Source of the DNA: Asterias amurensis
Taxonomy: Eukaryota > Echinodermata > Asteroidea > Forcipulatida > Asteriidae
Length of the DNA stretch: 64,000 nt
NCBI RefSeq assembly: GCF_032118995.1
Contig: NC_092666.1
Span: 6,832,501 to 6,896,500, forward strand
Reading direction: 5' to 3'
Shown: positions 1 to 11,769 of the stretch, piece after piece
Layout of the letters: each line of letters opens with the position of its first letter
How positions within the stretch are numbered: the first letter of the stretch is position 1
Notes under the pieces: model-generated
What the model was told of the DNA's origin: nothing
The model's database searches: none
Seen by the model: only the letters and a program-made list of their open reading frames with translations
Position numbers and translations under genes: made by a program

Positions 1-993
1 AACTGCGACTACAACTGCGACTACAACTGCGACTACAACTGCGACTACAACTGCGACTACAACTGCGACTACAACTGCGACTACAACTGCGACTACAACT
101 GCGACTACAACTGCGACTACAACTGCGACTACAACTGCGACTACAACTGCGACTACAACTGCGACTACAACTGCGACTACAACTGCGACTACAACTGCGA
201 CTACAACTGCGACTACAACTGCGACTACAACTGCGACTACAACTGCGACTACAACTGCGACTACAACTGCGACTACAACTGCGACTACAACTGCGACTAC
301 AACTGCGACTACAACTGCGACTACAACTGCGACTACAACTGCGACTACAACTGCGACTACAACTGCGACTACAACTGAGACTACAACTGAGACTACAACT
401 GAGACTACAACTGAGACTACAACTGAGACTACAACTGAGACTACAACTGAGACTACAACTGCGACTACAACTGCGACTACAACTGCGACTACAACTGCGA
501 CTACAACTGAGACTACAACTGAGACTACAACTGAGACTACAACTGAGACTACAACTGCGACTACAACTGCGACTACAACTGCGACTACAACTGCGACTAC
601 AACTGCGACTACAACTGCGACTACAACTGCGACTACAACTGCGACTACAACTGCGACTACAACTGCGACTACAACTGCGACTACAACTGCGACTACAACT
701 GCGACTACAACTGCGACTACAACTGAGACTACAACTGGGACTACAACTGGGACTACAACTGAGACTACAACTGGGACTACAACTGGGACTACAACTGGGA
801 CTACAACTGAGACTACAACTGAGACTACAACTGAGACTACAACTGGGACTACAACTGGGACTACAACTGGGACTACAACTGGAACTACAACTGGCACTAC
901 AACTGGAACTACAACTGAAACTACAACTGAAACTACAACTGAAACTACAACTGAAACTACAACTGAAACTACAACTGAAACTACAACTGAAAC
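1..993. repeat. 12-bp minisatellite (AACTGCGACTAC)n, left copy
   Basis: Perfectly phased 12-bp units run from the window edge to 993. Most are AACTGCGACTAC. Blocks of variant units (GAGACT, GGGACT, GGAACT, GAAACT in the second half) increase towards the right edge, where seven GAAACT units end the array. The repeat length is a multiple of three and five of six frames lack stops, giving long spurious open frames. Confidence 0.98.
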
Positions 994-1767
994 AGTACTC
1001 ACAAAACATAGCACAGCAAAGCAAAGCAAAACAGCACAGCACACAGATCCACCAAGAAGCACTTCCAACCGCGGCATATTGGCGAGTCACTCAACCGTGC
1101 TGTGTGCAGGTTTCGTAGCAGAAATTTCCACTCAATCACGTGCTTACTTGAGAAGAACTATTCACAACTGGGCTATTCACATTCAAATTAGCCAAGGAGC
1201 ATGCAAGCCCCACACCAAAAATAACAAAGAAATTGGATCACAAAAGCGCTCTTCTTAATCAATACGATCTTATAGCAGTAGCGATCAATGGAATCTTCAC
1301 GGGCTTTTACTTTCTGAGTTATAATTGGTCAGCTATGAAATGATGTACGAAGTCATACATCCATGGGCTAGTTCCATAAGCTGTTAAAGGCACTATTTGT
1401 AATTACTAAAAAAGATGATTTTTTAGCATTTCCCCCCCGGAAAGTAGACAATCTGACGTGAAATGAAAGTTAAAAAAATAATTACTCACTAATAAGCCTC
1501 CAAAAGCACAAAAGTGCGCTCACTTTAGGCAGAATTGCTCCCAAATTCTCGAGACTAAAGATTTGCATAAAAACGAGTATTAATCAAAGACGTTTACTTT
1601 ACGTCAGATTTTTGCAAAGTTCTTTTTTTTCGCACCATGACTAGAACCACGCACCCAAAATACCCCCTTGCCAAATCCCTATTCAAGGCCTGCGCAAAAA
1701 GGGCAGCAAAAAAGCTACTCCTTACCCTAAGGGAAAAAGGCTCAAAACGTACGTTTTTCTTCAAACA
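994..1767. other. Flank of minisatellite, no gene seen
   Basis: AT-rich sequence shared with 47,386-48,162 in the other copy. I see no coding frame, RNA or repeat structure beyond a C-run at about 1,432 and an 8-10 T-run at about 1,622. Confidence 0.6.
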
Positions 1768-3345
1768 ATGACACTACACGGAGGCCCATATCGTATCCAA
1801 GACATTATTGAATTCGCACATACTATACACCAACGGAAAGCGCTAATCATGGGCTACAGTTTCATGTTTTTGTTTTGTGTATCTGGTTTTGGTATTAGCG
1901 ATGCAAGCCGACAAAGGAGGGAGCCATTTTCGGCCATTTTGGCGTGTGTGAAAATGCCAGGAATCGGGGTGGAATACGATACACCAACGGAAAGCGTAAA
2001 TCATGGGTTACAGTTTCATGTTTTTGTTTTGTGTCTGTGGCTTGGATCTAAGCGATGCAAGCCGACAAAAGAGGGAGCCATTTTCGGCCATTTTGGGCAA
2101 GTTTGAAAATGCCAGGCAACGGGGTGCCGAAAATGGTTGGCATACAAGTTCGCTCAGAGTCTGTGAACTTGACCATTGTTCCTGAACTTGGTAGGCTAGA
2201 GAAATAATCAGGGTACCTGTGTGTGGCTTGAATAATACCGCATCCGATGATCAACTTGCGGAGACCCTCCATCAACTCTGTGGTGCTCAAAAAAACGTTT
2301 GAGCAAGCCTACTCCGAATGGTTGGCACGAAGAGTGTTTTCCGGACGTCAATATTAGCCATTCTGGAGAGAAATTCAAAGTACAAAGGTTATTTTGAACC
2401 CGAAGAATTTTGTTGATCCACACATAATATACACCAGAGGAAAGCCCCATTCAAGGGCTACACGTTTATAATTGTTTCGTGTCTGACGCATAAATCTGCG
2501 CAACAAGGGCGGCGAAAAAGCTACCCCTCACCCTAAGGGAGAAAAAGGCTAAAAAAGTAAGTTTTTCTCCAAGTAATGACACTACACGGAGGCCCATATC
2601 ATATCAAAGACATTATACAATTCGCACATACTATACACCAACGGTCGCGCTAATCATGGGCTACAGTTTCATGTCTTTGGTTTGTGTCTGTGGCTTGGAT
2701 CTAAGCGATGCAAGCCGACAAAGGAGGGAGCCATTTTCGGCCATTTTGGTCAAGTTTGAAAACGCCAGGCAACGGGGTGCCGAAAATGGTTGGCATACAA
2801 GTTCGCTCAGAGTCTGTGAACTTGACCATTATTCCTGAACTTGGTAGGCTAGAGAAATAATCAGGGTACCTGTGTGTGGCTTGAATAATACCACATCCGA
2901 TAATCAACTTGATGAGACCCTACATCAACTCCGTGGTGCTCAAAAAGTGTTTGAGCAAGCCTACTCCGAATGGTTGGCACGAAGAGTGTTTTCCGGACGT
3001 CAATATTAGCCGTTCTGGAGAGAAATTCAAAGTACAAAGGTTATTTTGAACCCGAAGAATATTGTTGATCCACACATACTATAAACCAGAGGAAAGCCCT
3101 ATTCAAGGGCTACACGTTTATAATTGTTTCGTGTCTGACGCATAAATCTGCGCAACACGGGCGGCGAAAAAGCTACCCCTCACCCTAAGGGAGAAAAAGG
3201 CTAAAAAAGTAAGTTTTTCTCCAAATAATGACACTACACGGAGGCCCATATAATATCCAATACATTAATATTTGATTCGCACATACTATACACCAACGGA
3301 AAGCGTAAATCATTGGCTACAGTTTAGTGTTTTTGTTTTGTGTCT
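1768..3345. repeat. ~650-bp tandem repeat array, left copy
   Basis: Units start with TGACACTACACGGAGGCCC at 1,769, 2,578 and 3,230. The second-to-third spacing is 652 bp. The first unit is longer because a ~155-bp part is duplicated inside it (1,845-2,003 repeats around 2,003-2,130). Small open frames in each unit are shared by repetition and not otherwise supported. I do not recognise the family. Confidence 0.9.
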
Positions 3346-3617
3346 GTGGCTTGGATCTAAGCGATGCAAGCCAAAAAAGGACGCCTACTTTTGGCCAATA
3401 TTTTCAATTCTATTTGAACATTCTTAAGCCCAGATAGTAGTACAATTAAGAAAACTTTCACCTCAAATTTTAATGCAAACGTTTCTTGAAACTTAAAAAT
3501 ACAAAGCATAGAAAATGTATACAAGTTTAGAAATATTGGAAACTTGCACAAGTTCAAATTGCCGTTTTCGCCTGTTATTTCCACTAGTTTATGTGTGCAC
3601 ACGCCCTGATAGTTGTT

Positions 3618-3799
3618 TAATAGACCGATTCACTAAGCTCCGCCCAATTGCGTATTGACCAATCACAAAGCAACGAAGGTCCGACATGTGTGCGCGTATC
3701 TTGGTGCGCGCGGCAGAGTTCTGCAGAAAAGCATTGGAGAGCCCCACGTGTTCTTGATCACACGTGCGTCGTGAGCGGTGCCTTCTGGATCGGTCTATT
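3618..3799. mobile_element. Short MITE with ATAGACCGAT inverted ends
   Basis: Terminal inverted repeat TAATAGACCGAT at the left meets ATCGGTCTATTGA at the right, about 180 bp apart. The body is GC-richer than its surroundings and carries CACGTG and a second inverted pair around TGTGATCA. No coding capacity. The element sits flush against the left arm of the foldback element. Confidence 0.65.
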
Positions 3800-4365
3800 G
3801 ATATCACTGTCACACTGAATTTGCATGCAACTGTCTCTTGAAACTAACCCTACCAAATAAAGCATCTAAGGTGACAATAAAGTGAAACTAAATTTGTTTA
3901 ATTTAAGTTACTTGCGTTTAATGCCTAACAAGAAATGCGAGACTGCTTTAATTTATGTCTGTCGCCTTGGACCGGTCACCACTGGAACGGAAGATATTAG
4001 AGAGGGGTTGCAAAAGTATTATCTCTAGCAGGGTTATGGGGCTTTAAGTATTTTTTGGGACTGAACTTAGTTTAATAAGTATTACGTCACGTATTACAAT
4101 GCACTAAAAGTTATTGAAATAATTATGTCACTTGCGCTTTAAATTATGCTGGACACCTTAGACTGGGCACCACTAGGTAAGGCTGTCAACCTCCCTAACA
4201 TCTACTGACCTTGTGTGGTCAGGCCTTAAAAAGGTGCACTCATTATTACAAGCATTTGTAGGGGCTTGTTACGCACGTAATCTTAATTAAACAAATTTAA
4301 TTAAATTATACTGGAACCCCCATGACAGGGCTAGGGATAAAAAACTTGTAAAGTTTGGAACCTCA

Positions 4366-4735
4366 TTAAAGGAACACGTTGCCTTAGATCGGACGAGTTG
4401 GTCTATGAACAGCGTTTGAAACCGTTTGCATATGGTTAGAAAGATGTTTTAAAAGTAGAATATAATGATCCACACAAGTATCACTCAAAATTGCACGGTT
4501 TTCATTTTACGTCGTGAACTAACTCGGTCGACTATTTATGGGAGTCAAAGTTTTGACTCCCATAAATGGCCGACCGTGTTTATCGACGAGGTAAAACGAA
4601 AACCACTCAATTTTGAGGCATATTTGTGTAGATCATTGTATTCTACTTTTACAACATCTTTCTAACCATAACAAGCGGTTACAGGACGCTTTTCAAAGAC
4701 CAACTCGACCGATCCAAGGCAACGTGTTCCTTTAA
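4366..4735. mobile_element. Palindromic MITE family B
   Basis: Nearly the whole 370 bp is one inverted repeat. It starts TTAAAGGAACACGTTGCC and ends GGCAACGTGTTCCTTTAA, with its centre at GGGAGTCAAAGTTTTGACTC (about 4,541-4,560). A diverged second member lies at 20,732-21,121. TTAA at both ends may be the target duplication. Confidence 0.9.
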
Positions 4736-5297
4736 CATTTTCAACCTAGGGTGCTAAGTCCAAGACGTCAAACATAATTTAAAGACGCAGTCATTATTGC
4801 ATTACTTGTTAGTGCATAATACGCGCGTAACTCTAAATGTACAAATTCAATTAAAATGTATTTGCATTTGTGATACCTCGAATATGGTTGATACATTATT
4901 CGGGAGGGTTACCTTGTTTCAAGAGACATATGACAAGATATCAATTATTCTGGAACTATCAGGGCGTGTACACACATACACATAGTGAAAAACAGGCGAA
5001 AACAGACAATTTTGAATTTATGCAGTTATGAATATTTTTCGTGGTTCCTTTTTTCTACGTGATACAATGTTTTGGGTTGTTTCAAAATTGATTTCAAAAT
5101 TTGAAGTGAAAATGATATAACTTTGACTACTACCAGGGATACATACATACATTAATGTACCTAGAGGCAAAATGGCAACTTGAAATTTCACAAACAATGC
5201 ATATTTTACCTGCTTGCTTTTTTCTACTTTTTCGATGTGGTGTTGCAATTTCGTCTACAGGTCAAGTCATTTTTGGGGGGCCTTTAAAGACTAGACT

Positions 5298-6172
5298 ATT
5301 TGGCGTATAACGGGCTGAACTGTAATCTTCTAGCGCCTCCTTTGCTTTAAAAAAACACCTGGTAATGCTTCGATGAACTAGGAATGGTAGATCTGTATAG
5401 GACTCTTTGTACTGTAAATCCGTACACTATATTTAATAATACGAAAGTATATGGCCGCCAGGTCTATAGGTATGGCAACTATTACCGCGCTGTTGCGTTC
5501 TTGCAGCCAACGCTAAGTCCTCCCACCAAACAAAACTCAACTTTTATTCGCCTTTGCTTTGCGTATAGGCATCAAATAGGGTTCTGTATCGGGCGACATA
5601 ACAATTACACCGACACATCAGTTTCATTACCTCGTAAAAGATGACAGTTTGCAGAAAGTGTCCTGTAGCCATCTTGGCATCTACGGTCTTCTTAGCTCCA
5701 ATTCTTTCTTGGATGCCTCCTCTGATACTAAAACTCTCTGTCTGTCCTCTGAGGAAATGCTGGTTTTTCTCCCATCTCTCGAGACGTTGGATGATGGTTA
5801 TCCGACCAGATTTGCTTGTATCAGTTTTCCCAACCGAATTTCTAACTGTCCGCAGAAATGAAAACGGTGCTATTTTCTCGCTATTGTTAGCTGTTGTGCC
5901 TCTCCCCGCTCAAAGCTCTTTAAATCTTACATCAGCCTCGTTTGATGTTGCGTTTGTGATCGACCGGAGCTTTCAGTCGAAATAATGCTGTTTCGATTGG
6001 CAAGTCAGTGTAAACCCCAGTCGGCTCCTCTTTTTTTATACATCGTTTCTCGATAGTACTGATTTACTATAATGTAAGGTATTGACATGTATCCTATGGC
6101 GTATAGCGGCCTGACCTAAATTTTCTAGCGCCACTTCTATACAGGGTTATGCTTCATTGAACTAGGAATGTC
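5298..6172. repeat. Direct repeat pair ~0.8 kb apart
   Basis: TGGCGTATAACGGGCTGA near 5,300 and TGGCGTATAGCGGCCTGA near 6,098 begin two ~80-bp diverged direct copies. Both run through TTCTAGCGCC and end at GAACTAGGAATG. They bracket the open frame at 5,384-5,985. They are too diverged for fresh LTRs. Confidence 0.7.
5384..5985 (+). pseudogene. Open frame split by a 2-base indel (left copy)
   Basis: Two overlapping frames (5,384-5,644 and 5,641-5,985) correspond to one uninterrupted 199-codon frame in the right copy. The left copy reads CTCGTAAAAGATGAC where the right has CTCGTAAGATGAC, so the frame shifts at about 5,636. The predicted product is rich in hydrophobic and aromatic residues with no motif I recognise. 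It may never have been a gene: nothing supports transcription and no splice context is obvious. Confidence 0.2.
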
Positions 6173-6481
6173 AACTATTTCCTTGACTTGTTATTGGAAT
6201 AAATGGATGATGCAAGATTCTCTGTATAACAACGGGACAAACTTTAAGATGTCCCACAGCTTTCATGAGCAGTTGGCAATGCACCATTTCGTTTTAAGAT
6301 TAACCATGGTGGAAGGATGGTTTAATAAATATGAGTACCGAGTACTGAGTAGGCATATGTACAGTGCTAACACACGTCGGTGTGTGTGGGTAAAAAACAA
6401 AATGAATATTCTTTATCCCCGATGCAAATTTAACATTAATAAATCGTTCGCAGTACCCGCTGCTAAAACATAATATCCGAA

Positions 6482-6660
6482 CTGCCTCTAGTGTAGCCAC
6501 CGGGCAATCTATGTGGTTTAGTTGGTATGACACTGCTCTAGAATTTCAAGGGTCGTGGGTTCCAATCTCACCCGAGTAATATGCCTGTGATTTTACAAGT
6601 ACTTAGTTTACAAGGTTGTTAAACACATCTGTGTGTAACTGTAAAAATCCTCATGTCGCG
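6482..6660 (+). mobile_element. tRNA-derived SINE (family D), left copy
   Basis: A tRNA-like head has an A-box-like TGGTTTAGTTGGTATGAC near 6,512 and a B-box-like GGGTTCCAATCTC near 6,558. A body follows with ACCCGAGTAATATGC and GTTAAACACATCTGTG. The same arrangement, diverged, is at 24,170-24,340, including the CTGCCTCTAG lead, so it is a dispersed family and not a tRNA gene. No 3' LINE-like tail is seen. Confidence 0.65.
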
Positions 6661-6844
6661 CACCTTACTTTGGTGGATCTGGAACCTGAGATCCGATCTG
6701 GACCCAATCTCATAAATACCACGATAGCCACAATATGCAAACTTCTTTTGCTAACAATCTGTTTCTGCTAAGCAATACTTTTATGTGCTTACGTTTTTTT
6801 GTATTCCTGCATGCCTACGAAATTGGTCCCAGTATGTAGCTGCT

Positions 6845-7255
6845 TTAAGGCAGTGGACACTATTGGTAATTACTCAAAATTTCTTATCCTACCTCCATGC
6901 TCAAAATAATTGTTGGCATAAAACCTATCTTTGTGACGAGTAATGGGGAGAGGTTGATTGTATAAAACATTGTGAGAAACGGCTCCCTCTGAAGTGCCAT
7001 AGTTTTCGAGAAGGAAGTAATTTTCCACGAATTTGATTTCGAGACCTAAGATTTAGAACTTGAGGTCTCGAAATCAACCATCTAAACGTACACAACTTAA
7101 TCTGACTAGGGTTATTTTTCTTTCATTATCTCGCAACTCCAATGACCGATTGAGCTCAAATTTTCACAGTTTTTTGTTATTGTATGCATATGTTGAGATA
7201 CACCAACTGTGAAGGCTATTCTTTGACAATTACCAATAGTGTCCACTGCCTTTAA
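6845..7255. mobile_element. MITE family A, full length
   Basis: Ends are TTAAGGCAGTGGACACTATT and AATAGTGTCCACTGCCTTTAA. The interior is a long imperfect palindrome with centre GAACTTGAGGTCTCGAAATC. Shared subregions are GAGAAACGGCTCCCTCTGAA and AGCTCAAATTTTCACAG. This is the commonest element of the window and is non-coding. Confidence 0.95.
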
Positions 7256-7348
7256 CGGCAGATTTTGCGCTCACTGTGTGATTTCCATTTTAAAGCAAAC
7301 GCAATACCTATGCCCTACTTCTTGGAATAAACACTTAAACCCATCGCT

Positions 7349-7850
7349 TAAAGGCACTGATGGACACTTTGGTAGTTTCTCAAATAATAATTGTAAGCAA
7401 ACAAACTAGCTTTGTAAAAAACAAACAATGAAGGGCTGTTGACAGTACAAAGTATTGTGAGAAAAGGCTCCCTCTGAATGAAGTAGCGTAGTTTTTTATA
7501 TTCGAGACCTCAGATGAGATCTCTAATTCAAGCATCTGTCAACACAATCTCTTGCAACTTCGACGACAAATATTGAGTCCAAATTTTCACAGGTTTATTA
7601 CTTTATGAATTTCTTGAAATACACCTAGTGAGAAGACTGGGCAAAAATTCAGCCCGTTGCTTGTACCGTGCACAGAATCGGCGCTTACGGAAGCAGGGAA
7701 CAATGAACTATAACCTCAAGGCTAACGCAAAAACTCGGCGCTTGCAATAGCGGGGAATCGTGATCATCAGGGCAGAATTCTGCGGTAAGCAGAGCCATGA
7801 AGTAGTGCCCTGGTCTTTGACCAAAGGTGTCCAGTGCCTTGAATAATGAA
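7349..7850. mobile_element. MITE family A, diverged and interrupted
   Basis: The left end TTAAAGGCACTGATGGACAC begins a family A copy that proceeds to GTGAGAAGACTGG near 7,640. It then breaks and resumes as CTGGTCTTTGACC at 7,811 and finishes near GTGTCCAGTGCCTTGAA. The break holds a family C element. Confidence 0.85.
7642..7815. mobile_element. MITE family C fragment nested in MITE A
   Basis: This inserted piece contains CGCTTACGGAAGCAGGGAA, GCGGGGAATCGTGATCATCA and GGTAAGCAGAGCCATGAA, matching the family C elements at 38,889-40,203. Relative to the right copy it lacks 79 bp, lost between two CAAG tetranucleotides. Confidence 0.85.
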
Positions 7851-8208
7851 GCATTGCTAGATAATAATTTTCCCAATCAGTCTTCATTCCTGGTTAAATC
7901 TCTTAACAACAGATTAATGGACAAAGTTCGAGGTCCTTTCAAAATTTGGAATAAGTGGAAAGCGTAATTCCGAAAGGATGTCAGTTGGAGATGGTTTCAT
8001 ATTTTATTTCTTCATAGGTTCATGGTTAATGATGTTTTTATCCAGATTGAACCATTTTTAACCATAATATTGAGGATATGGTGCACTTATTGTGTCAACT
8101 AGCCATAAGTTTTTCAATTTTGGAAAAAAGTAAGTAAGAACAAGCTTTTTATTAAAACTTAATATTGATCTTCTGAATATAATATCATGTTTGGTTACAA
8201 TTTGTTTA

Positions 8209-8458
8209 AAGGCGCTTGACACGTTTGGTAGGTGTTTATCAACATACGCATAACATACATGTAACAAACCAGTGAAAATTCGAACTCTTTGTCGTCAATG
8301 TTGCGAGAGAATAATGGAGGAAACACACCCTTGTCGCACAAGTTGTGTGCTTTCAGATGCTTGAATTCAAGACAACTTCATTGCTCGTTACCAAGTAAGT
8401 TGTTATTTTTGTTTACAATTATTTTGAATAATTGCCAGTAGTGCCGTGAGCTTTTAAC
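8209..8458. mobile_element. MITE family A, internally deleted
   Basis: It starts TTTAAAGGCGCTTGACACG and contains the family A signatures AGTTGTGTGCTTTCAGATGC and CATTGCTCGTTACCAAGTAA. It ends near TTGCCAGTAGTGCCGTGAGC. The middle is shortened. Confidence 0.75.
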
Positions 8459-10072
8459 CAAGATTTGTTTAAAAAGTAATTGATTTTCTTAGGCGAGCAA
8501 TACATTTATACTGATTTAGAATTGACCCAATCTCTTAATCATTCAAGACAAATTATGGAGAGACTGGAAATTAATCAGACTAAATGCTTTTATAGTAAGT
8601 GGTCTTTGATAAGGAATCAAATCAAACCCTCTCCTACAATATTTTACTTTGTATCCAAGTGGTCGTTGTTGTTAAATTAGTTCCAAATTTATTTAGCTTA
8701 TTTTCTTTCTGTCTCTCTTCTCTCATATTGACGGAAATTCTCCATGTTACTTCACAGAAGAAGAGATCTCAAGAATTACCTCCTGTACACATTGGTGAGA
8801 CCCGGGTCTCATGTAGTGGTGCAGTGAGGGATCTTGGGGTGACACTAGACAGCCATCTATCTCTACGCCAGCATCTGAACATAGTATGTCGCAAAGCCTC
8901 ATTCGCACTTTATAGAATCGGCAAAGTGCGCCATCTTCTCGATAAGCAAACTACAGAGATTCTGGTCCACTCATTTGTAAGCTCCCTTCTGGATAACTGC
9001 AGCTCTCTCTTGTTTGACATTCCCCAAAAAGACATAGCTAAACTTCAACGTATCCAGAATTCCGCTGCCCGTCTGGTCTCACGTTCTACTAAGCGCAAAC
9101 ACATCACTCCGGTTCTGAAAGAATTACACTGGCTTCCCATCTCTTTTAGAATTCAATACAAGCTCCTCATCACTACGTTTAAAGCAATCCATAGAACATG
9201 CCATAGCTACCTGTCTGACCTCATCATCCCTTATGTACCAGCCCGTCCACTCCGTTCACCATCACAACATCTTCTCACCATACCACCCGTTCGAACTAAA
9301 TCCTTCGGTTCAAGGACTTTCTCTAGTGCCGCCCCCCAACTTTGGAACTCTCTTCCTGGCTACATCCGCTCTCCACAGAGCATGGAACAATTCAAAACTC
9401 TGCTCAAATCCCGTTTGTTTTCTATTGCCTTCTGTTCAGTTTAATCCTTTCGTTTGCATTTTGTTAGCGTATTTTTTGTTATTGGTTGCTTTATTGTTTG
9501 CCTTTTGTTTTTTGTTAAGCGCATTGGTATTTCTTTCAGTTATGAAATGCGCTATATAAGAATTAGCTATTATTATTATTATTATTATTGTTTATTTATT
9601 TTTATTTTTTTTTATTGTTTTTTTTGTATTCAGTGTTGTTTTGCAAAAAAACTATTAAGATAACTTTTTGGTAAAGTAAGTTGTTATTTTTTTTACAATT
9701 ATTTTGAATAATTGCCAGTAGTGTCGTGAGCTTTTAAACAAGATTTGTTTAAAATGTAATTGATTTTCTTAGGCGAGCAATACGTTTATACCGATTTAGA
9801 ATTGACCCAATCTCTCAATCTTTCAAGACAAATTATGGAGACCCTGGAAATTATTCAGAAAGACTGAATGCTTTTATAGTAAGTGGTCTTTGACAAAGAA
9901 TGAAATCAAAACCCTCTCCTACAATATTTTGCTTTGTATCCAATCTTCTTTGTTGTTAAATTATTTCCAAATTTATTTAGCTTAGTTTTTTCTCTCTTCT
10001 CTCCTATTGTTTATTTATTTATTTGTTTATTTTTATTTGTGAATAAAAAATATTAAGATAACTTTTTGGTTG
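8388..10072. repeat. Local tandem duplication: unit 1 with LINE, unit 2 without
   Basis: Sequence 8,388-8,730 (from AAGTAAGTTGTTATTTTTGT) recurs at 9,674-10,009. Both units end with TATTAAGATAACTTTTTGGT (9,653-9,672 and 10,050-10,070). Unit 1 holds a LINE between CATATTG and TTTATTTATT. Unit 2 reads CCTATTGTTTATTTATT straight through. Confidence 0.88.
8731..9590 (+). mobile_element. 5'-truncated CR1/L2-like LINE, left copy
   Basis: The open frame 8,599-9,444 (281 codons) enters the element at about codon 45. The element-encoded part is the C-terminal region of a non-LTR reverse transcriptase protein: SGAVRDLGVTLDSHLS, LQRIQNSAARLV, LHWLPISFRIQYKLL and SAAPQLWNSLPGYIR are landmarks of the CR1/L2 group. 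The catalytic domain and endonuclease are absent, so it is dead on arrival. The 3' end is ATGAAATGCGCTATATAAGA followed by (TTA)n. ATTG on both sides (8,727-8,730 and 9,587-9,590) is the likely target duplication. The first 44 codons of the frame belong to the target site and are not part of the protein. Confidence 0.9.
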
Positions 10073-10073
10073 C

Positions 10074-10462
10074 TTAAAGGCAGTGGACACTTTTGGTAAT
10101 TACTCAAAATAATTATTAGCATAAAAGCTTACTTGGTGACAAATAATGGGAACAGGTTGATAGTATTAAACATTGTGAGAAACGGCTCCCTCTGAAGTAA
10201 TGCAGTCTTCGGAATAGAAGTAATTTTCCATGAATTTGATTTCGAGACCTCAGATTTAGAATTTGAGGTCTCGAAATCAAGCATCTGATAGCACACAACT
10301 TCCTGTGACAAGGGTGTTTTCTTTTTCATTATTATCTCGCAACTTCGGCGACCGATTGAGCTCAAATTTTCACAGCTTTGTTAATTAATGCATATAATGT
10401 TGAGATACACCAACTGTGAAGAGAAGTCTTTAGAAATTACCATTAGTGTCCACTGCCTTTAA
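10074..10462. mobile_element. MITE family A, full length
   Basis: Ends are TTAAAGGCAGTGGACACTTT and TAGTGTCCACTGCCTTTAA. It has the typical interior palindrome centred at about 10,260. Confidence 0.95.
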
Positions 10463-11418
10463 CTAAAACAAAAACGAAACAAGAAACGAGAATGTCCAAA
10501 ATTACAGACACCTAGGTAGCACCATATCGACTCGTAAAACAAGAAGTATTATTCGAGTTTACAGATCACACTTAAAGCTTAATTCACACGAGAGCACTTT
10601 TAGCAAGGGTCCATTGCTAAATTGTAGCATGGTTGTTAAATTTTACAAAGATGTAGTCATGTGAAAGGACAACAATTTGTTTCTACTGCCCAAGTGTTCT
10701 TGCGAAATTTTGTTAAACATTGCTACAGTTTACAACCATGCTAAAATTAAGCAAGGGACCCCAGTTAAACAGAACGTAGACCAAGAACTTGGACAGTAAA
10801 ATTTACCGATCAGAATGATTTCAGTGATTTGTTTTCAGTCCTTTCCTGCATACAAGATACAAGGCACTTGGCATGTAAGGGAAAATCAACCAAATAAATG
10901 TGGCGGTTCAACAATATACATTAAAAGCCTACCACCATATCAATTGTTTGTTAAAATTAAATTCATGATTCTCACTTCTAAGATACCAAATAAGCCACAC
11001 AGATAGATTTAATGTGATTTGGTGTCTACCTTAAAGCTCAGATACACGGCATCCTATACGCAGGAGAAAATGGTTATTTGAGTGTGAAACAATATCAGGG
11101 TGATAGTATAATAGTGAAAGTGGCCTTTGAATAAAAGTTTTTTTATCTAAGACTTATAAGAACATGCCTAAGTTTATAACCCAAGAGGGGTTGTGGCCCA
11201 AAGATTAAAAGTAACATTTAAACCCGTTTTTTAAACTGGTTAAAAACTTACTTTATTTACAGAGTTAAAACGGAGACTTGGCATTTGGCATCTTGTAAAT
11301 GGCAAGACACTCAGCAGATCAAGCCAGAAATACAATCTTATTACATACATTTCAATGCATAAAGACGGAGGACAAGTTGCATCAAACATTATTAAACTAG
11401 CCTCTACATTTGAAATGT
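10463..11418. other. AT-rich interval without recognised gene
   Basis: Short open frames (10,815-11,006 plus; 11,240-11,467 minus) have no motif I recognise. There is an inverted pair around 10,615-10,750 (TTGCTAAATTGTAGCATGG against CCATGCTAAAATTAAGCAA). The right copy lacks 18 bp here. Confidence 0.5.
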
Positions 11419-11769
11419 TCAAAGGCACTGGACACATTTGGTTATTGTCAAAGACCAGTTTTCTCATTGGTGTATCTCAAAATATGCTTTAAATAACAAA
11501 CCTGTCAAGATTTGAAATCAACTGGTCATCGAGCTTGCAAGATTATAATGAAAGAAAAAAACACCCTTGTCGCAAAAGTTTCGAGACATCAGCTGATAAC
11601 TCAGCTGAGGTCTTGAATTCAATGCAAATGTTTTTGCGAGAAATTACATCTTTCTAAAAAACTACGTTACTTCAGAGAGATCCGTTTCTCACAATGTTTT
11701 ATACCATAAACAGCTCTCCATTGCTAACAATTATTTTAGGTAATTGCCGTTAGTGTCCAGTGCCTTTAA
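11419..11769. mobile_element. MITE family A, diverged
   Basis: Ends are AAAGGCACTGGACACATTTG and GTTAGTGTCCAGTGCCTTTAA. It contains CACCCTTGTCGCAAAAG and GTTTCTCACAATGTTTTATA. Confidence 0.9.

Larger units (their letters stand above)
3400..5250. mobile_element. Foldback-like element with ~200-bp inverted arms, left copy
   Basis: The arm at about 3,404-3,614 is the reverse complement of about 4,955-5,215. The best-matching inner ends are CACGCCCTGATAGTT (3,600-3,614) and AACTATCAGGGCGTG (4,955-4,969), continuing outward with roughly 70% identity by eye. Between the arms are two nested MITEs (3,618-3,799 and 4,366-4,735) and AT-rich sequence without a coding frame. This suggests an old non-autonomous foldback element. 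Transposase family is unknown. Confidence 0.7.

Noticed and set aside
2003-2907. Small open frames repeated on both strands (60-80 codons)
   Set aside because: They recur because of the ~650-bp tandem units; no conserved motif, and overlapping frames on both strands are equally open.
10116-10365. Small minus-strand frames recurring through the window (RCLISRPQILNLRSRNQ-like and QMLDFETSNSKSEVSKSNSW-like)
   Set aside because: They are translations of the MITE family A interior, found wherever that element lies (10.1, 15.9, 19.5, 20.4, 36.5, 56.8 and 62.7 kb).
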